Positions 5,075-5,472 of a DNA stretch of 5,472 nt are shown piece by piece. This stretch comes from Caldifarciminota bacterium (GTDB taxonomy: Bacteria; Hydrothermota; Tepidihabitantia; Tepidihabitantales; Tepidihabitantaceae): NCBI GenBank assembly GCA_016935295.1, contig JAFGRF010000045.1, positions 1 through 5,472 of the forward strand, written 5' to 3'. The translations under genes and the position numbers were made by a program. The notes beneath the pieces were generated by a model, which did no database searches, was not told the origin of the DNA, and worked only from the letters and a program-made list of their open reading frames with translations. Position 1 is the first letter of the stretch; each line of letters begins with the position of its first letter.

Positions 5075-5114
5075 CAGACCGCGCAGGCCCTTCGTAGACG
5101 GCACGGCGAGACAA

Positions 5115-5143
5115 CGGCGGGGCGCGAAATCCGCACCCCGCCG
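5115..5143. terminator. Strong hairpin between convergent genes, no T-tract
   Basis: CGGCGGGG (5115-5122) pairs perfectly with CCCCGCCG (5136-5143). After one mismatch (5123/5135), GCG (5124-5126) pairs with CGC (5132-5134), leaving the 5-base loop AAATC. The structure lies in the 87-base gap between two convergent genes, so it could end transcription from both sides. Neither flank has a run of T, so it may block by structure or act with a factor, or protect mRNA 3' ends. Confidence 0.65.
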
Positions 5144-5161
5144 GTGCACAGCTCGATTGGG

Positions 5162-5455
5162 CTAGAGGCCTTCTTCGAGCGCGGCAATCTTGGCACCCAT
5201 CGTGCCGTACTTGTCGCGCCGGTCGTCGACCTTCACGGTGGTGACGATGCGGTTGCAGCCCAGCCTGGCCAGTTCGTCGTGCATCGCTTTGAGCGTGGAG
5301 AAGATCTCGTCCCATTCCCCCTGGATGCAGGTGCCCATGGAGTTGATCTCGTACTCGAGGTTGGCTTCCTCGATGATCTTGACCGCGGCCCGCACGTACG
5401 AACTCACGCTCGTCTCACCCGTACCGATGGGTACGATGCTCACTTCGACGATCAT
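5162..5455 (-). CDS. MTH1187/YqgV-family thiamine-binding protein (UPF0045)
   Basis: The product is 97 aa, the usual length for this small cytoplasmic ferredoxin-like alpha/beta family, whose members form tetramers and bind thiamine in structural and biochemical work on relatives. The family marks are clear: MIVEVSIVPIGTGETSVSSY at the N-terminus, E-I-N-S-M-G-T (36-42) with I-Q-G-E-W-D-E-I (44-51), and T-T-V-K-V-D-D-R-R-D-K (72-82) near the C-terminus. The role in the cell is unsettled; a thiamine or thiamine-precursor sensor or carrier is proposed for the family. The ATG at 5455 has a strong Shine-Dalgarno sequence (AGGAGG on the minus strand, 5466-5461, 5 bases away). The gene may be preceded by another on the same strand beyond the right edge, because a TAG on the minus strand (5467-5465) overlaps the Shine-Dalgarno region and could end an upstream gene. 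Confidence 0.93.
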   Translation of the reverse strand: MIVEVSIVPIGTGETSVSSYVRAAVKIIEEANLEYEINSMGTCIQGEWDEIFSTLKAMHDELARLGCNRIVTTVKVDDRRDKYGTMGAKIAALEEGL

Positions 5456-5460
5456 CAGAA

Positions 5461-5466
5461 CCTCCT
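5461..5466 (-). promoter_or_regulatory. Shine-Dalgarno sequence of the thiamine-binding protein gene
   Basis: On the minus strand this reads AGGAGG, 5 bases before the ATG at 5455. It confirms the start and is the strongest ribosome binding site in the window along with that at 2816. No promoter can be seen because the window ends 6 bases further on. Confidence 0.85.
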
Positions 5467-5472
5467 ACATGA

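Noticed and set aside
5075..5161. Possible small RNA gene in the convergent gap because of its strong hairpin
   Set aside because: No promoter is visible inside the gap on either strand; a terminator-type role explains the hairpin more simply.
4821..5315. 164-codon minus-strand frame across the hairpin region
   Set aside because: It is a shadow of both the cyclic-nucleotide-domain gene and the thiamine-binding gene, with composition unlike a protein and no motif.

Overview
The window is G+C-rich DNA (roughly 60%) from a bacterium using the standard code. A signal-peptide-bearing protein with a beta-barrel-like C-terminus, together with an HtrA-type envelope protease, suggests a two-membrane cell. 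I cannot place the organism firmly. The gene mix and style would fit an uncultured, G+C-rich candidate-phylum lineage such as WOR-3, but that is a guess.

Layout. Positions 1-2650 (minus strand) read as one operon in the order htrA-like protease, purB (adenylosuccinate lyase), acyl-CoA dehydrogenase. The last gene is cut by the left edge. htrA and purB overlap by 4 bases (ATGA). Positions 2651-2827 form a divergent promoter region. Positions 2828-4084 (plus strand) carry a CbiX-like chelatase-family protein, then a predicted secreted outer-membrane protein. A minus-strand gene (4127-4486) for a small membrane-anchored protein converges on the latter. A second divergent promoter region (4487-4600) separates it from a plus-strand stand-alone cyclic-nucleotide-binding-domain protein (4601-5074). 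That gene converges, across a strong hairpin, on a minus-strand thiamine-binding (MTH1187/YqgV) family gene (5162-5455). There is no gene-free stretch longer than about 180 bases, and no RNA gene, mobile element or CRISPR array was seen.

The genes do not form one obvious pathway. They are mostly housekeeping: purine synthesis, envelope quality control, fatty-acid oxidation, and vitamin or tetrapyrrole-related binding. The most striking feature is regulatory. Three genes (htrA, the outer-membrane protein and the small membrane protein) have no Shine-Dalgarno sequence. Each instead has a TTGAC-N16/17-TAnnnT promoter whose -10 box ends 8-10 bases before the start codon, so their mRNAs should be leaderless or nearly so. 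All three encode membrane or exported proteins. The three complete genes with clear Shine-Dalgarno sequences encode cytoplasmic proteins. The two divergent regions also contain perfect inverted repeats lying between, or made of, the opposing -35 boxes.
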